A DNA stretch of 33,610 nucleotides, taken from an uncultured Schlesneria sp. (lineage in GTDB: Bacteria > Planctomycetota > Planctomycetia > Planctomycetales > Planctomycetaceae). A program made the translations under genes and the position numbers. The notes under the pieces were generated by a model. That model made no database searches. It saw only the letters and a list, made by a program, of their open reading frames with translations, and was not told the DNA's origin. Positions 8,518-17,630 of the stretch are shown here, piece after piece. Positions within the stretch are counted from its first letter, which is position 1; each line of letters starts with the position of its first letter. The DNA is taken from contig CAILLA010000179.1 in assembly GCA_903834925.1 (NCBI GenBank), positions 1-33,610 of the forward strand. The letters are read 5' to 3'.

Positions 8518-10161
8518 TCAGTCTTTGAAGGGGTGGGCGACTTGTTTCCAGAATTCGTCGAATCGTTCGGGGGTGAATTTGGGACTATTATCGGAATCGT
8601 GGCACTCGATGCACATCGATTTTTTTGCATCGGCGAGTGTTCGACGGACAAGTTGGCGACCTTCGAGAAGTTCGTCCATATTTGTGCTGTTTTCCTCACG
8701 CGTCACGTGCGTGCTCCCTGGCCCATGGCAATTCTCGCATTGTTGACCAAGCAGGTGTGGTGAGGCTGCTTCGCTGATATAGCCACTTTCGTAACGAAGC
8801 ATTTCTTGCGGATGCCACCCTGTGATATGGCATGACAGGCATTCGGGATCGAATTGGCGTTTGATCCAATCAACTTTTTCAGCAGCCCGGTTTTCGTGCC
8901 ACGGCCCCTCTTTGAGCGTTGTGAAAGCAACGCCATGTCCAGTCTCTTTCCAATGGGCAAACGCTTTCGTATGGCATTCGCCACACTTCGCGGCACCAAC
9001 GAAGGTTTGTCCGGAGGAGTGCTTCAGCAACAGCTCGTCCGAAACAGCAATCCCTTCGTCCTCTAGCTGTTGCTGATACTGCTTCATCAGTTCTCGCATT
9101 TCCGGATGATTTTTGAATCGATCTTTGTCGAGTTGAATCAGTTCGAAGCGAAACGGCTGGGCGGCGTTATTAGGATAAAAACCAAGGATTCCAACTCGTT
9201 TTCCTTTGTGACCAACGTTTAGCACCCACGAATCGCCGACGGGGATCGGCTTGCCATCAGGTTCGTCAAACCCTCCCGCTGCAAGCACGATCCTAAATTG
9301 GGGATAAGCTTTCGCGAGTTGTAATGCCTCTTGTTCATTTCCATGACATAACAAAACCATCAGATCTGGTTTTGATTCCTCAATCGCCTTGATCACTTCT
9401 GGCAACACATCTTCAGGATCTCGCAATGTGATGTTTGTATTCACGCCGACAGGAGCCACGCGATCTTTCAAACTCAATCCAAAGACCGACGTCACGCCAA
9501 TCTTCACGCCTGACTTTTCAATCAGACGATACCGCAGGGGCCAGCCAAGATCAGGCTGATCAAACAGGACCACATTGGCAGAGACGAGTGCCACGGAATT
9601 CGCCAGGTCTTCAGGATTCCCTGGCATTCGAGTCAGAATAAAATCCGCCCCAAGCTTGAGCTCTTCCAATCCAACCCCAACGGCTGAATAGTGAAGCTTT
9701 TGAAATCCTTCAAAAAGCTTTTCGAACTTGATCTGATCCTGGCGACGCGATCGTTTCAGGGTACCGCCGACGTCGAGGCCAACGAGTTCCCAACCCTTTT
9801 CTTGAGTGACGATTCTGACGAGATCGGCTCGTCGAGCCATACCACCCGACTGCGTTTCTGAACAGCCGCAGGGTTCGAGATAGCCGTGCTGTTCACCCGT
9901 TAGCAGAAATGCGATGGCCGGTTTGTCCCATCCGTCGAGATACGGCTGAACCGCGATTTTCGCGCCACCTTCCGAAACTGACTCCGACGTTGAAGTCTGT
10001 TTACCGTTGGGTGTTTGAGGAACCGTTTTCTCAGGAACGGCACCGGTTCCGTTTGTGTTAGGAGGTGTGACTGCCGACGGTTTGCATCCTGAAATCAGAA
10101 CGCTGACCGAAATCATGAATGCGAACGAACGAAAAATCCACTTAGCCGACGTGTAAATCAC
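8518..10161 (-). CDS. tetraheme cytochrome lipoprotein with 5'-nucleotidase-like domain
   Basis: 547 aa. The N-terminus has a lipoprotein signal with lipobox LISG-C (Cys26), then a Thr/Ser/Pro-rich linker to about residue 70. Residues about 80-345 resemble the UshA/metallophosphoesterase fold, opening with LTGEQHGYLEPCGC (Cys98, Cys100) and GGMARRADLV and including LLCHGNEQE (about 270-277), but several canonical metal ligands are not evident. Residues 385-547 carry four CxxCH motifs (starting at Cys393, Cys441, Cys475, Cys517), as in cytochrome c554-like domains. The expected location is outer-membrane or periplasmic, with covalent hemes. The GTG start at 10161 is supported by a perfect AGGAGG. 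It begins 28 bases after the DUF1573 gene, so the two are probably co-transcribed. Confidence 0.88.
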   Translation of the reverse strand: MIYTSAKWIFRSFAFMISVSVLISGCKPSAVTPPNTNGTGAVPEKTVPQTPNGKQTSTSESVSEGGAKIAVQPYLDGWDKPAIAFLLTGEQHGYLEPCGCSETQSGGMARRADLVRIVTQEKGWELVGLDVGGTLKRSRRQDQIKFEKLFEGFQKLHYSAVGVGLEELKLGADFILTRMPGNPEDLANSVALVSANVVLFDQPDLGWPLRYRLIEKSGVKIGVTSVFGLSLKDRVAPVGVNTNITLRDPEDVLPEVIKAIEESKPDLMVLLCHGNEQEALQLAKAYPQFRIVLAAGGFDEPDGKPIPVGDSWVLNVGHKGKRVGILGFYPNNAAQPFRFELIQLDKDRFKNHPEMRELMKQYQQQLEDEGIAVSDELLLKHSSGQTFVGAAKCGECHTKAFAHWKETGHGVAFTTLKEGPWHENRAAEKVDWIKRQFDPECLSCHITGWHPQEMLRYESGYISEAASPHLLGQQCENCHGPGSTHVTREENSTNMDELLEGRQLVRRTLADAKKSMCIECHDSDNSPKFTPERFDEFWKQVAHPFKD

Positions 10162-10165
10162 ATTC

Positions 10166-10171
10166 CCTCCT
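10166..10171 (-). promoter_or_regulatory. strong Shine-Dalgarno deciding a GTG start
   Basis: AGGAGG on the minus strand lies 4 bases before the GTG at 10161. The ATG that overlaps this GTG (aATGtga) is followed at once by a TGA stop and cannot serve, so the GTG is the start. Confidence 0.75.
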
Positions 10172-10189
10172 GGAATTGGTTTTTGCTAT

Positions 10190-11407
10190 TCAAATGGCGT
10201 GATAGTCCACAGCCAATTTGAAGTCAGGAGCACCTGGGTGGTTAAACTTCAGATTCAGCGTCTCGGCACCTTCGTTGCGATGTTTTGCAGGAGGTCCAGG
10301 GAGAATCTCAACTTCGACTTGATAGCTCTTTGATTTTCCGATTGGTTTTCCCGTAGCGGGGACAGTCAATTTGATTCGATCATTGGCCGGTTCGATCGAT
10401 TCCAGCGCCAGTTCCTGATCGAGATCCTTCACGATGAAGTTCACCTTGGCCTTTTTGCCGGCCGATGCGGGAAATTCACCAAAAAACAGCCTGTTTGATT
10501 CGACATTAAAAGTCGCCCCGACAACCCCTCGGACTTCAATGGGGCCTGAGCGGCGACCTCCAACGGTAAATTCGATGTTCATTTCGGTATCACCGGCGAC
10601 GCACTTCAGTTTAATGATTTCGCGATACCTTCCAATCGGGACGTCTGGACTACATTCCACCTTAATCAAGTAACCGCATTTCGCATGATAGGCCGCGGTC
10701 GTCAACGCGTCAGCAGGTTCCCAGCTCACTTTGACTTTTGAGTCTTCACGCGGCACTTCTGTAATTGTAAAGTTGTCAAGGACTTTGGAGGCGACATAAC
10801 CTTGCGCATGCGACGGCTCTGTTGCGGACATGTCGCCGAAGTCCCAAAAACTATCCGGCATCAGGTGAAGAGGCTGGTCAACCGCTCCCTGAATTGCCAG
10901 GTCAATCTTCCGTTGATCAGGATCGGTGGTGAAAACAGGAACGACTTGCCGGAACTTTTCGTTTTGGGTCTTCATCACCCATTTGACCAGAATGTTAATC
11001 GATTCACCGGGAGCAATCGAACCTTCTTTTACGGTCTCGCCGTCCTTCGTAATCGGTTCTCCGTTTTGCGTCGTGATTTCGCCGACAGTACACTGGCACG
11101 TCGGCTTGCCCATCTTGAATTCGAGAACACCTTCACCAATGTTCTTCACCGTAAAAACGTGCTTGTCCTCGTCACCGACGTTTTTGATACCAAAATTGAA
11201 TTCCAACTCTGAGAGCTCCGCTTTTCCAAAGGGTCCCGACGCCGGCATCGGCAGATCCTCGACCGTGGGGACGTGTTTTTTTGTTTCGACTGCGGGATCG
11301 ACTTTTTTCACAACTGGCAGCGGCGCACCAAATCGGCCGACCCAAACCAACAAGCTGAGGGCAGCCAGTCCAAGGATAAGCGATAGAACGATCGAAAACG
11401 GTTTCAC
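10190..11407 (-). CDS. DUF1573 domain exported protein
   Basis: 405 aa. An N-terminal membrane segment (residues about 5-25) acts as anchor or uncleaved signal. The DUF1573 domain follows at about residues 65-120, with the marks FNFGIKNVGDEDKHVFTVKN, LEFKMG and the cysteine pair PTCQCTVG. The rest (about 140-405) consists of beta-rich, Ig-like segments typical of ASH/DUF1573 architectures. The protein is periplasmic and probably works in protein-protein contacts. The start is a GTG at 11407, with AGAGG about 8 bases upstream. It sits between the O-antigen-ligase-like gene (121-bp gap) and the tetraheme lipoprotein (28-bp gap). DUF1573 next to cytochrome-bearing lipoproteins suggests a shared surface complex, which is inference. 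Confidence 0.85.
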   Translation of the reverse strand: MKPFSIVLSLILGLAALSLLVWVGRFGAPLPVVKKVDPAVETKKHVPTVEDLPMPASGPFGKAELSELEFNFGIKNVGDEDKHVFTVKNIGEGVLEFKMGKPTCQCTVGEITTQNGEPITKDGETVKEGSIAPGESINILVKWVMKTQNEKFRQVVPVFTTDPDQRKIDLAIQGAVDQPLHLMPDSFWDFGDMSATEPSHAQGYVASKVLDNFTITEVPREDSKVKVSWEPADALTTAAYHAKCGYLIKVECSPDVPIGRYREIIKLKCVAGDTEMNIEFTVGGRRSGPIEVRGVVGATFNVESNRLFFGEFPASAGKKAKVNFIVKDLDQELALESIEPANDRIKLTVPATGKPIGKSKSYQVEVEILPGPPAKHRNEGAETLNLKFNHPGAPDFKLAVDYHAI

Positions 11408-11528
11408 TGATTGAGCCTCTCTGATTTTCTTGCAACGTGACGGTCGGACGTTTGCCGCTTGTCAACACGCGCGTCACGGAGTATATGCGAAATAATTCTC
11501 ACTGCAATTCGACGGGTCCAAGGGAAGT

Positions 11529-13799
11529 TCAGTTGCCATGTCGCTCTTCGTTCGGACTCTCTACAAACGATTCTAACCGGATTCGTACCTGATCCGAAAG
11601 ATATCGATCAATATGGCCTCGTTCATGGTTGATTACATCTTGTCGTAGCGATTGAGACGCAATCTCTTTTGCCGAATCACCAAGTCCTGCCGAATCTCGT
11701 GCGAACGCCAACTCGGCCATCAGTAATGCATTGGTCGGATAGCGAGCACAGACACGCTCGAACGCCGCAACGGCTTCTTTGGCATCCCCCGCGTTTCTTG
11801 TCGAGTACCACCGCTCCATCCACCATGAACCTAAACGAACGTCGTCGCGAAAACTGGTCGGATCACGCGACTTGACGTCGCGCATCAATCCTACGGCAAT
11901 TTGAAACGATTCGTTGGAATGAAACTGATCCGTTTGGGCACGTCGATACGCCAATTCAGCCCGTCGCCGTATCGGCTCAGCGGACCAGCGATCCGCCGCC
12001 TCTGCCGCCCTGTAATCTGCATCTGCAGCTTCGAGCATCCCTCGTCGAAGAAGCTGATCTCCCGCAAAAAGTTTTTCATCGACAACCGCGACGGGCCGAA
12101 TTCCCGTTACAAACAAGGCAACGAACAATCCGATACAAAGCGTCGAGACAATCACAGCATTTCCAAGCTTGAGATGGCCGCAATCCTTTACCGAACCTTG
12201 TCTTGATCCCTCGGCAGCGGCAATCAACGCCATAAGCAACAAGCTAATGGCTGGCATCCCGATCCCGCCAGCGCCGCACAGATGGGCCAGCAGGCTGATC
12301 GACGCGGTGACCCAGCCCACCGCAACCCAATTGGAATCCTCACGTAAGTTCAGAAGGGACTTGCGAAGCATCCAAAAGAGAGTTCCCACCATAGGAAGCA
12401 GTATAAGAATCCGGTCATCTGCCCCGGCGAACAGGTAAACGATCCAGATTATTCCCGTGATGCAGAGAGCGAAATAGCCCAAAACCGAATCGTCAGTGGA
12501 TGCGGAAGGCACTCCACTGCTTCCCAAATTGACAACCGTCCTAAACAGGAGCAGGCAGATCGTCAGCAGGCCAATAACGGCGAATAACCCTGCGTTCGCG
12601 GCAACATCCAATACAAGATTATGAGGATCAGCAATTTCTTCGCTTGCTTCTGGAAGCTTGTATAACAAGTAATTCCATCGGAATTGCCCCGGCCCGACTC
12701 CGAACAAAAAATGTTCCCTGATCATTGGCAATGTGGCCGACCAGTATTGCAATCGATATTGCAGTGACTTCGGCGCTTCGGTCAAAACCTGTTGATCGAG
12801 ACCACCAAAGCGACTGAGACCCCAGCCTGCCACGGCCAAAATCGCCGCTACGGCCAAAACCAATCGCCATCTCTTTCCCGTGAGCATGATATTCCGGGTC
12901 AACAAACGGTGTAGACCCAGTCCAATCAGAGCACCAATCCACGCTGTTCGGCTTTTCGTCAACAGCAGGCACCAGCTTAAAACGAGCAGGATGAAGCCCC
13001 AAAGGACCATTCGTCGCCATTTGGATTGGTCCGATGATTGCCAGATCGAGGAAACAACGCTGGCACTGAGGACTAAACAAACGCAAAGAAATCCGCCGAG
13101 ATTATTGGCCAAAGCAAAGAAGCCCAACGGCTCGCGACTGTCCCGCAACCGCTTTTCAAAAAGCGTGAGTGACGGACCTTCCACGGGGATATTTTCTTTG
13201 GCTAATTCGTTACGAATCATGGCTGCTTCGACCGGATCGGCGACTTTCAGGCGATCGAATAATGGACCAAATTTCCTGGCCATTGATGGAAACTCAACAT
13301 AGTGCTGGTGCAAACCAAGCGCTCCGATCGAAGTCCCTGTTGCGATGAGTCCCGCCAACAACTCTCGGCGAAAGGCGAACGATTGACACTGCTGCCTTAA
13401 CAGAAACCAGCCTGTCGCGACGCCGATCCACTCCCACGCCAAATTGATCGCAGAACGCTTATCCCCGGTGTTTGCGACGACAATCAAGGCGGAAACAACA
13501 TGCCCGCCAGCCAACAGTCCCACACCAATTCCGAACCAGCCTAATGGCGCGATCGGGGCAAGGGATTTCCAGGAAATCATGGCCCAAAGCAACAGAGTCA
13601 CTAGCCACAAACTCACAAACCAAAGCGTTTCACCCCGATCGGCCGATTCAGCGACACCAAAGAATCGCGTCAATAACAGCAACAGGACCAGACCACCGCA
13701 TAGCATTCGCCCCAATGGTTCACTGGTGATCGCTGGCCGACTGGTTTGCAAGAGTGAGCCTGGCTGCTGCGGCCTGTGGATACTTGCGCCGCTAACCAT
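11529..13799 (-). CDS. O-antigen ligase/polymerase family protein with TPR-like tail
   Basis: 756 aa. Residues about 30-570 form a polytopic membrane region of ten or more helices. The Wzy_C/O-antigen ligase core is visible as LTKSRTAW, then RLQYWSATLPMI, HFLFGVGPGQFRWNY and DPHNLVLDVAANAGLFA, giving the periplasmic loop typical of WaaL, Wzy and PglL-type enzymes. These act on undecaprenyl-linked glycans. The C-terminal ~180 residues are soluble, Ala/Arg-rich helical repeats resembling TPRs (for example LLRRGMLEAADADYRAAEAAD and DAKEAVAAFERVCARYPTN). The start lies 15 bases after the stop of the WecA/TagO-like gene, so the two are almost certainly co-transcribed. This pairing points to polymer assembly, but ligase versus polymerase cannot be decided. 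Confidence 0.88.
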   Translation of the reverse strand: MVSGASIHRPQQPGSLLQTSRPAITSEPLGRMLCGGLVLLLLLTRFFGVAESADRGETLWFVSLWLVTLLLWAMISWKSLAPIAPLGWFGIGVGLLAGGHVVSALIVVANTGDKRSAINLAWEWIGVATGWFLLRQQCQSFAFRRELLAGLIATGTSIGALGLHQHYVEFPSMARKFGPLFDRLKVADPVEAAMIRNELAKENIPVEGPSLTLFEKRLRDSREPLGFFALANNLGGFLCVCLVLSASVVSSIWQSSDQSKWRRMVLWGFILLVLSWCLLLTKSRTAWIGALIGLGLHRLLTRNIMLTGKRWRLVLAVAAILAVAGWGLSRFGGLDQQVLTEAPKSLQYRLQYWSATLPMIREHFLFGVGPGQFRWNYLLYKLPEASEEIADPHNLVLDVAANAGLFAVIGLLTICLLLFRTVVNLGSSGVPSASTDDSVLGYFALCITGIIWIVYLFAGADDRILILLPMVGTLFWMLRKSLLNLREDSNWVAVGWVTASISLLAHLCGAGGIGMPAISLLLMALIAAAEGSRQGSVKDCGHLKLGNAVIVSTLCIGLFVALFVTGIRPVAVVDEKLFAGDQLLRRGMLEAADADYRAAEAADRWSAEPIRRRAELAYRRAQTDQFHSNESFQIAVGLMRDVKSRDPTSFRDDVRLGSWWMERWYSTRNAGDAKEAVAAFERVCARYPTNALLMAELAFARDSAGLGDSAKEIASQSLRQDVINHERGHIDRYLSDQVRIRLESFVESPNEERHGN

Positions 13800-13814
13800 T
13801 CCATGTATCCATAC

Positions 13815-14912
13815 TCACGGTACGTTCTCCCGAGGAGCCGCTTCCAAAATGGCAATTAACAGCAAAATACAGCCAACGCACGCAACGACAACGACCGCTG
13901 CATTCCAACTGACGACCGCGTACAGGGTCAATCCAAGCAGGCCGGTTGTCAATGTTGTCAGCAAGACGGTCAAAACCGCCTGAACCTTCGTTAAACCTAA
14001 CGCAACAAGCCGGTGTGAAAAGTGCTTTTTGTCGGGTTGAAACGGGCTGCGACCTTCCTTCAGCCGAATGAACACAACCGAGCAAATGTCGTACAGCGGA
14101 ACGGCAAGCACACACAATGGAGCGAGAATCACATGCTGATTTCGATCGCTCGGCGTATAAAAAGTTCCGAGAAGCGTCATGGATGCGATGCTGAATCCCA
14201 GGAAATAACTTCCGGCATCCCCCATGAAAATCCGGGCTGGCGACCAGTTATGACACAAGAACCCAATCAGAGATCCTGACACGATCAGAAAAAAACCACC
14301 GACAAACCAATGCGGATCACCCGGCTTTGTCAGCATCATCACGGCGAAGATCGTGCTGACGATCAGCGCAATCCCACCCGATAATCCATCCATATTGTCC
14401 AGAAAATTGAACGAATTCACCAGCACGACAAACCAGAGAACCGAAAGCACTCCACCAATCAAGGGGTTGCTTACAAACACCGTTGCTCTTACACCGGCGA
14501 GGACGACCGCGATGGAGACCCCGAACTGAATTGCAATTCTCAATTTCCAGGACAACGGACGAAGATCATCAATCAGCCCTGTAATCGCCAGGATCGAGGC
14601 GGCGACAATAATTCCCCAGAGTTCGCGGGACCGAAAGACTGCTCCAGCGAGATGTTCAGTCAGTTCGATCGGCATCCATGACGGCGGCGACTTGCTCCAG
14701 GCGAGGATCAGTGACTGAGCAACGGCAAGTGGAATCACGACCCCGCACCAGATTCCAATTCCACCTCCCAAAGGGGTCGGTACGACATGGACTTTTCGCG
14801 CTGCCGGCTTATCGATCAAACCCACACGCGGGGCAATCAAGCGCATCAGCCCCGTCGCCAGGAAAGAGACCCAGAAGGCGGAAATCAGACAACCAGCAAT
14901 CAACGGCCACAT
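13815..14912 (-). CDS. undecaprenyl-phosphate glycosyl-1-phosphate transferase (WecA/TagO/MraY family)
   Basis: 365 aa, about ten transmembrane helices. The family motifs are all present: KPAARKVHVVPTPLGGG (35-51), LIDDLRPLSW with Asp115/Asp116, NFLDNMDGLSGG with Asp172 and Asp175, FMGDAGSYFLGF (229-240), and a cytoplasmic HFSHRL segment (297-302). This set, with HxxHR in the last cytoplasmic loop, fits the WecA/TagO branch rather than MraY. The reaction transfers a sugar-1-phosphate from a UDP-sugar to undecaprenyl phosphate, the first step of O-antigen, teichoic-acid-like or exopolysaccharide synthesis. Which sugar is unknown. It leads the surface-polymer run on the minus strand, and the 166 bp upstream (14913-15078) hold no gene and presumably its promoter. 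Confidence 0.92.
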   Translation of the reverse strand: MWPLIAGCLISAFWVSFLATGLMRLIAPRVGLIDKPAARKVHVVPTPLGGGIGIWCGVVIPLAVAQSLILAWSKSPPSWMPIELTEHLAGAVFRSRELWGIIVAASILAITGLIDDLRPLSWKLRIAIQFGVSIAVVLAGVRATVFVSNPLIGGVLSVLWFVVLVNSFNFLDNMDGLSGGIALIVSTIFAVMMLTKPGDPHWFVGGFFLIVSGSLIGFLCHNWSPARIFMGDAGSYFLGFSIASMTLLGTFYTPSDRNQHVILAPLCVLAVPLYDICSVVFIRLKEGRSPFQPDKKHFSHRLVALGLTKVQAVLTVLLTTLTTGLLGLTLYAVVSWNAAVVVVACVGCILLLIAILEAAPRENVP

Positions 14913-15078
14913 GAGTCAAGCGGTTCCGGCAACAAACAAAGGAACTGAAACTCGACCATTTACGCCGCTTCGACAGAAACGTTGGAGTTGAGTCAGGAGT
15001 TAGAATCAGGATTCTTCGAAATTGAGTCCAGCGATTTTGGGTCAATCCGTTGCCCCAACCCCTCTAATGCCAATGAGA

Positions 15079-16893
15079 TCACTTTGCTTTCTCCGATTTC
15101 TCGTCATCTCCGTCACCTGCATTACGCTGGGCTTTTTTGATCCCGACGTAGATCTTGTTAAAAAACTCGGAGATTTTCGATTTCATGGTTGGTGGAAAGC
15201 CGCCGCTGAGCAGTGAGTTCAAGGAAATGGTCCCCAAGGCACCATTTTCATCCCACACAATCGCAGTGTATGCCACCCCGTCTTTATCGACGTCCCGAGC
15301 GACGATTCGAACTCGACACATCAGTTCGCTGACACCTTTCTTGTCGGCGTCTTTGACCTTTTCTGCCTGTTGAAAGTAGATCAAAACGACGACCAGGGCA
15401 GTACTACCTTTGACCTGGGATTGTTTCGTGACCTTCGTCCATCCTGCTTTCTTAATGAGATTTTTCTCGACTTGAAGTTCGACGTTATCAGAAACCCGCC
15501 CGCTCGGATCGAACGTAAATGGAAGCATCATGATAATCGCGTCATGAATCGAGCCGAGAAGCATATTCCCTTTCGTTGTTCCCGCCAGATTTTCGGCCCG
15601 GCCAAATTTTTCCGTATAAACGTTAGGAAGGGCCTCGGGTGACAACGGGGTGACGTTACTTCCTCGATTTGCAATAACGTCACGAATGTCTGTCGCCGAA
15701 GCGGCGAAGTTCAGATTTTCCCCCTCCATCTTGAAACTGTTCACGCCGACAACTTCACCACGCATATTGACCAATGGTCCGCCGCTATTGCCGGGCGAAA
15801 TTGGTGCCGTGGTTTGCAAATAGGTTCCAGCCGACCTCGCAGGAAACTCCGGTGTTTTCCGAATCGCCGAAATAATTCCGTCCGATGCCGTGAAACCAAG
15901 TCCGCGAGGGGCACCAAACGCCGCAACCTTCTCACCTTTTTGAGGGAGTTCGCTCGCGACGCGCACTTGTTGCAATGGTTTTTGACCGAGACCAATCTTG
16001 ATGATCGCCAAGTCGCGTGCTTTATCAATCGTCGTGAAGCCGACGACATTCGCCTTTTCACCTGTTTCAAACTCAACCTCGGCAGTCCTCGATCCTTCAA
16101 TCACGTGATAGTTCGTCATGATGCTCCCGTCGACATCAATGACAAAACCGCTACCGACGCTTGCCCCTTGATCACTTTTGACAATGATCCGAACCACCGA
16201 TCGATCAACTTGAGCGACCAATTCCGTCATAGACAATTCGCGAAGCGGTGTATTGTCGACGGGTGCTGCGGTCGTTTGAGCCGCTCCCGTACCGGTTGGC
16301 GGAATCCCCGGAAGATTTGGATTTTGAGTGTTCGGCGATTGAGAAACCGGAACGCCCATATTCCCCGTTTTCGGCGGGCCAGGATTGTGCGCCATCTGAG
16401 GACTCGTTGGCGGCGCAGGGTTGTGCGCCATCTGCGGACTTGTCGGTGGCGCAGGATTGTGTGCCATCTGTGGGCTTGTCGGCGGCATCGGGTTGTGCCC
16501 CATTGCGGGCGATGACACTGGCGGTTGCGTATTTCCGTGCGCGACCGATGGTTGTTGGAGTGGCGGCTGAGTCATTGTCGGTGGTCCGGGTTGTGCCACC
16601 GGTGACGGCTGATTTCCACCACGATTGCTCAAGAGAAAGAGGGCGAGTGCCAATACGGCAACGCCGCCACCCGCTCCGACTCCAATCAGAATTGGAGAAA
16701 CTCCAGCAGATTTCGCGCTCTTAGCCTTGGATTTCTTGCTCCCCGACGAGCGACGTGGTGGTTCCTGTTCATCATCTGCCAGTGGAACGCGAACACCCTC
16801 ACCGCAAGCAGGACATTTCACCCGCTTCCCAGCGGAAGTTTCGTTTGCAGAAAATTCATTCGAGCAGGAGCCACAGCTGACGGGAATTCTCAT
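15079..16893 (-). CDS. membrane-anchored trypsin-like (DegP-type) serine protease with zinc ribbon
   Basis: 604 aa. A zinc ribbon of two CxxC pairs (Cys7/10, Cys27/30) lies in the predicted cytoplasm. A Lys/Ser-rich linker, one transmembrane helix (about 66-88), and a long Pro-rich linker follow. The linker contains four 12-residue repeats (MAHNPAPPTSPQ type, 131-177). The S1 protease domain covers about 222-410 with triad His263 (TNYHVIEG), Asp294 (KARDLAI) and Ser370 (ISPGNSGGPL). No PDZ domain follows. Residues 415-604 form an unrecognised domain ending in a Lys/Glu-rich tail. The layout suggests a cytoplasmic sensor or binding module joined to a periplasmic protease. It stands alone, divergent from the gene at 17130. 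Confidence 0.88.
   Translation of the reverse strand: MRIPVSCGSCSNEFSANETSAGKRVKCPACGEGVRVPLADDEQEPPRRSSGSKKSKAKSAKSAGVSPILIGVGAGGGVAVLALALFLLSNRGGNQPSPVAQPGPPTMTQPPLQQPSVAHGNTQPPVSSPAMGHNPMPPTSPQMAHNPAPPTSPQMAHNPAPPTSPQMAHNPGPPKTGNMGVPVSQSPNTQNPNLPGIPPTGTGAAQTTAAPVDNTPLRELSMTELVAQVDRSVVRIIVKSDQGASVGSGFVIDVDGSIMTNYHVIEGSRTAEVEFETGEKANVVGFTTIDKARDLAIIKIGLGQKPLQQVRVASELPQKGEKVAAFGAPRGLGFTASDGIISAIRKTPEFPARSAGTYLQTTAPISPGNSGGPLVNMRGEVVGVNSFKMEGENLNFAASATDIRDVIANRGSNVTPLSPEALPNVYTEKFGRAENLAGTTKGNMLLGSIHDAIIMMLPFTFDPSGRVSDNVELQVEKNLIKKAGWTKVTKQSQVKGSTALVVVLIYFQQAEKVKDADKKGVSELMCRVRIVARDVDKDGVAYTAIVWDENGALGTISLNSLLSGGFPPTMKSKISEFFNKIYVGIKKAQRNAGDGDDEKSEKAK
16382..16513 (-). repeat. 36-bp tandem repeat inside the protease linker
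   Basis: Units at 16382-16417, 16418-16453 and 16454-16489 are near-identical, and a degenerate fourth follows from 16490. Each encodes one MAHNPAPPTSPQ-type dodecapeptide of the Pro-rich linker. Several synonymous and a few replacement differences show the units are not a very recent duplication. Confidence 0.9.
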
Positions 16894-17129
16894 GGCAAAC
16901 TTTCTGTGAAAAATCGCTACTCAATTGAGCAAAAGTAAATCTCAAGCTGCGAATTACAATGTTGAACGTCAGAATTGTTGTCGGCCGCGCCCCTGAATTG
17001 AAACGAGAAGGTAATCAAAAACGTCACATGAGGTGGAATGAGCGCAGCAAAAATTCACGCTATGATGCTACCAACGGCATGATTCGAATGCCAACAATTT
17101 GCCCATCAATTCTTTCGACGGTCCGATTC
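16894..17129. promoter_or_regulatory. divergent intergenic region
   Basis: 236 bp between the starts of the protease (minus) and the small membrane protein (plus). It should hold both promoters, but I could not place boxes with confidence. An in-frame extension of the plus-strand reading frame through this stretch (from 16959) encodes a charged, non-hydrophobic peptide and is not taken as coding. Confidence 0.4.
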
Positions 17130-17630
17130 ATGGAAATCACACTGCAACCTGAGCCGAAACTACAACCTCGATGCTTGGCGTTGGGCATGATGTTAATGCC
17201 GATTTTACTGGTGACATATCTTCCGTGGTGGGTTCGTCTGTTGGCCTGTATTTTGCCGTTTTCACTGACAGGAACATATCGGGTGTCGACGGTCAACGGT
17301 GATAAGTTTCGAACCCAGCTCTATTTCGCGTTCATCCCGCTAAAACCAGAGAAATGCAATCTACCCGGCGTGATTTATGTCGAAACAAAATACAATGCTG
17401 AGGGGCCGGGGATCTGGACTTTCGTGTTATTCGGGCCGCTGCAATTCATTTTCGGCTTCATTTTCGACATGCTGATCCCGGCTCTCGGCGGTGCTTACGA
17501 AATCTGGCTGATTACAGCCAAAGGACGCGAAATCTCCGCCTGGCAGGGCTTTGACCAAGAACATTTTGAAGGCAACGTCGCGCTACTGGCGGCAAGATCC
17601 GGTGCCGAAGTCCGCGGGCGATCTCATTAG
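17130..17630 (+). CDS. hypothetical membrane protein
   Basis: 166 aa from the preferred ATG at 17130; longer in-frame starts exist at 16959 and 17079. I do not recognise the family. There is a hydrophobic hairpin at about residues 15-48 (CLALGMMLMPILLVTYLPWW and the helix after it), then a soluble stretch with basic and aromatic residues (RVSTVNGDKFRTQ, FIPLKPEKCNLPG) that could form a small beta domain, then another hydrophobic segment at about 92-116 around FGPLQFIFGFIFDML. The C-terminus is soluble. The pattern resembles small membrane-attached PH-like proteins, but this is only a guess. It is divergent from the zinc-ribbon protease and convergent with the FHA-GAF-PP2C gene. Confidence 0.65.
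   Translation: MEITLQPEPKLQPRCLALGMMLMPILLVTYLPWWVRLLACILPFSLTGTYRVSTVNGDKFRTQLYFAFIPLKPEKCNLPGVIYVETKYNAEGPGIWTFVLFGPLQFIFGFIFDMLIPALGGAYEIWLITAKGREISAWQGFDQEHFEGNVALLAARSGAEVRGRSH

Noticed and set aside
16959-17129. Longer N-terminus for the membrane protein at 17130
   Set aside because: The extension is charged, has no domain or family-like features, and overlaps the divergent promoter region.
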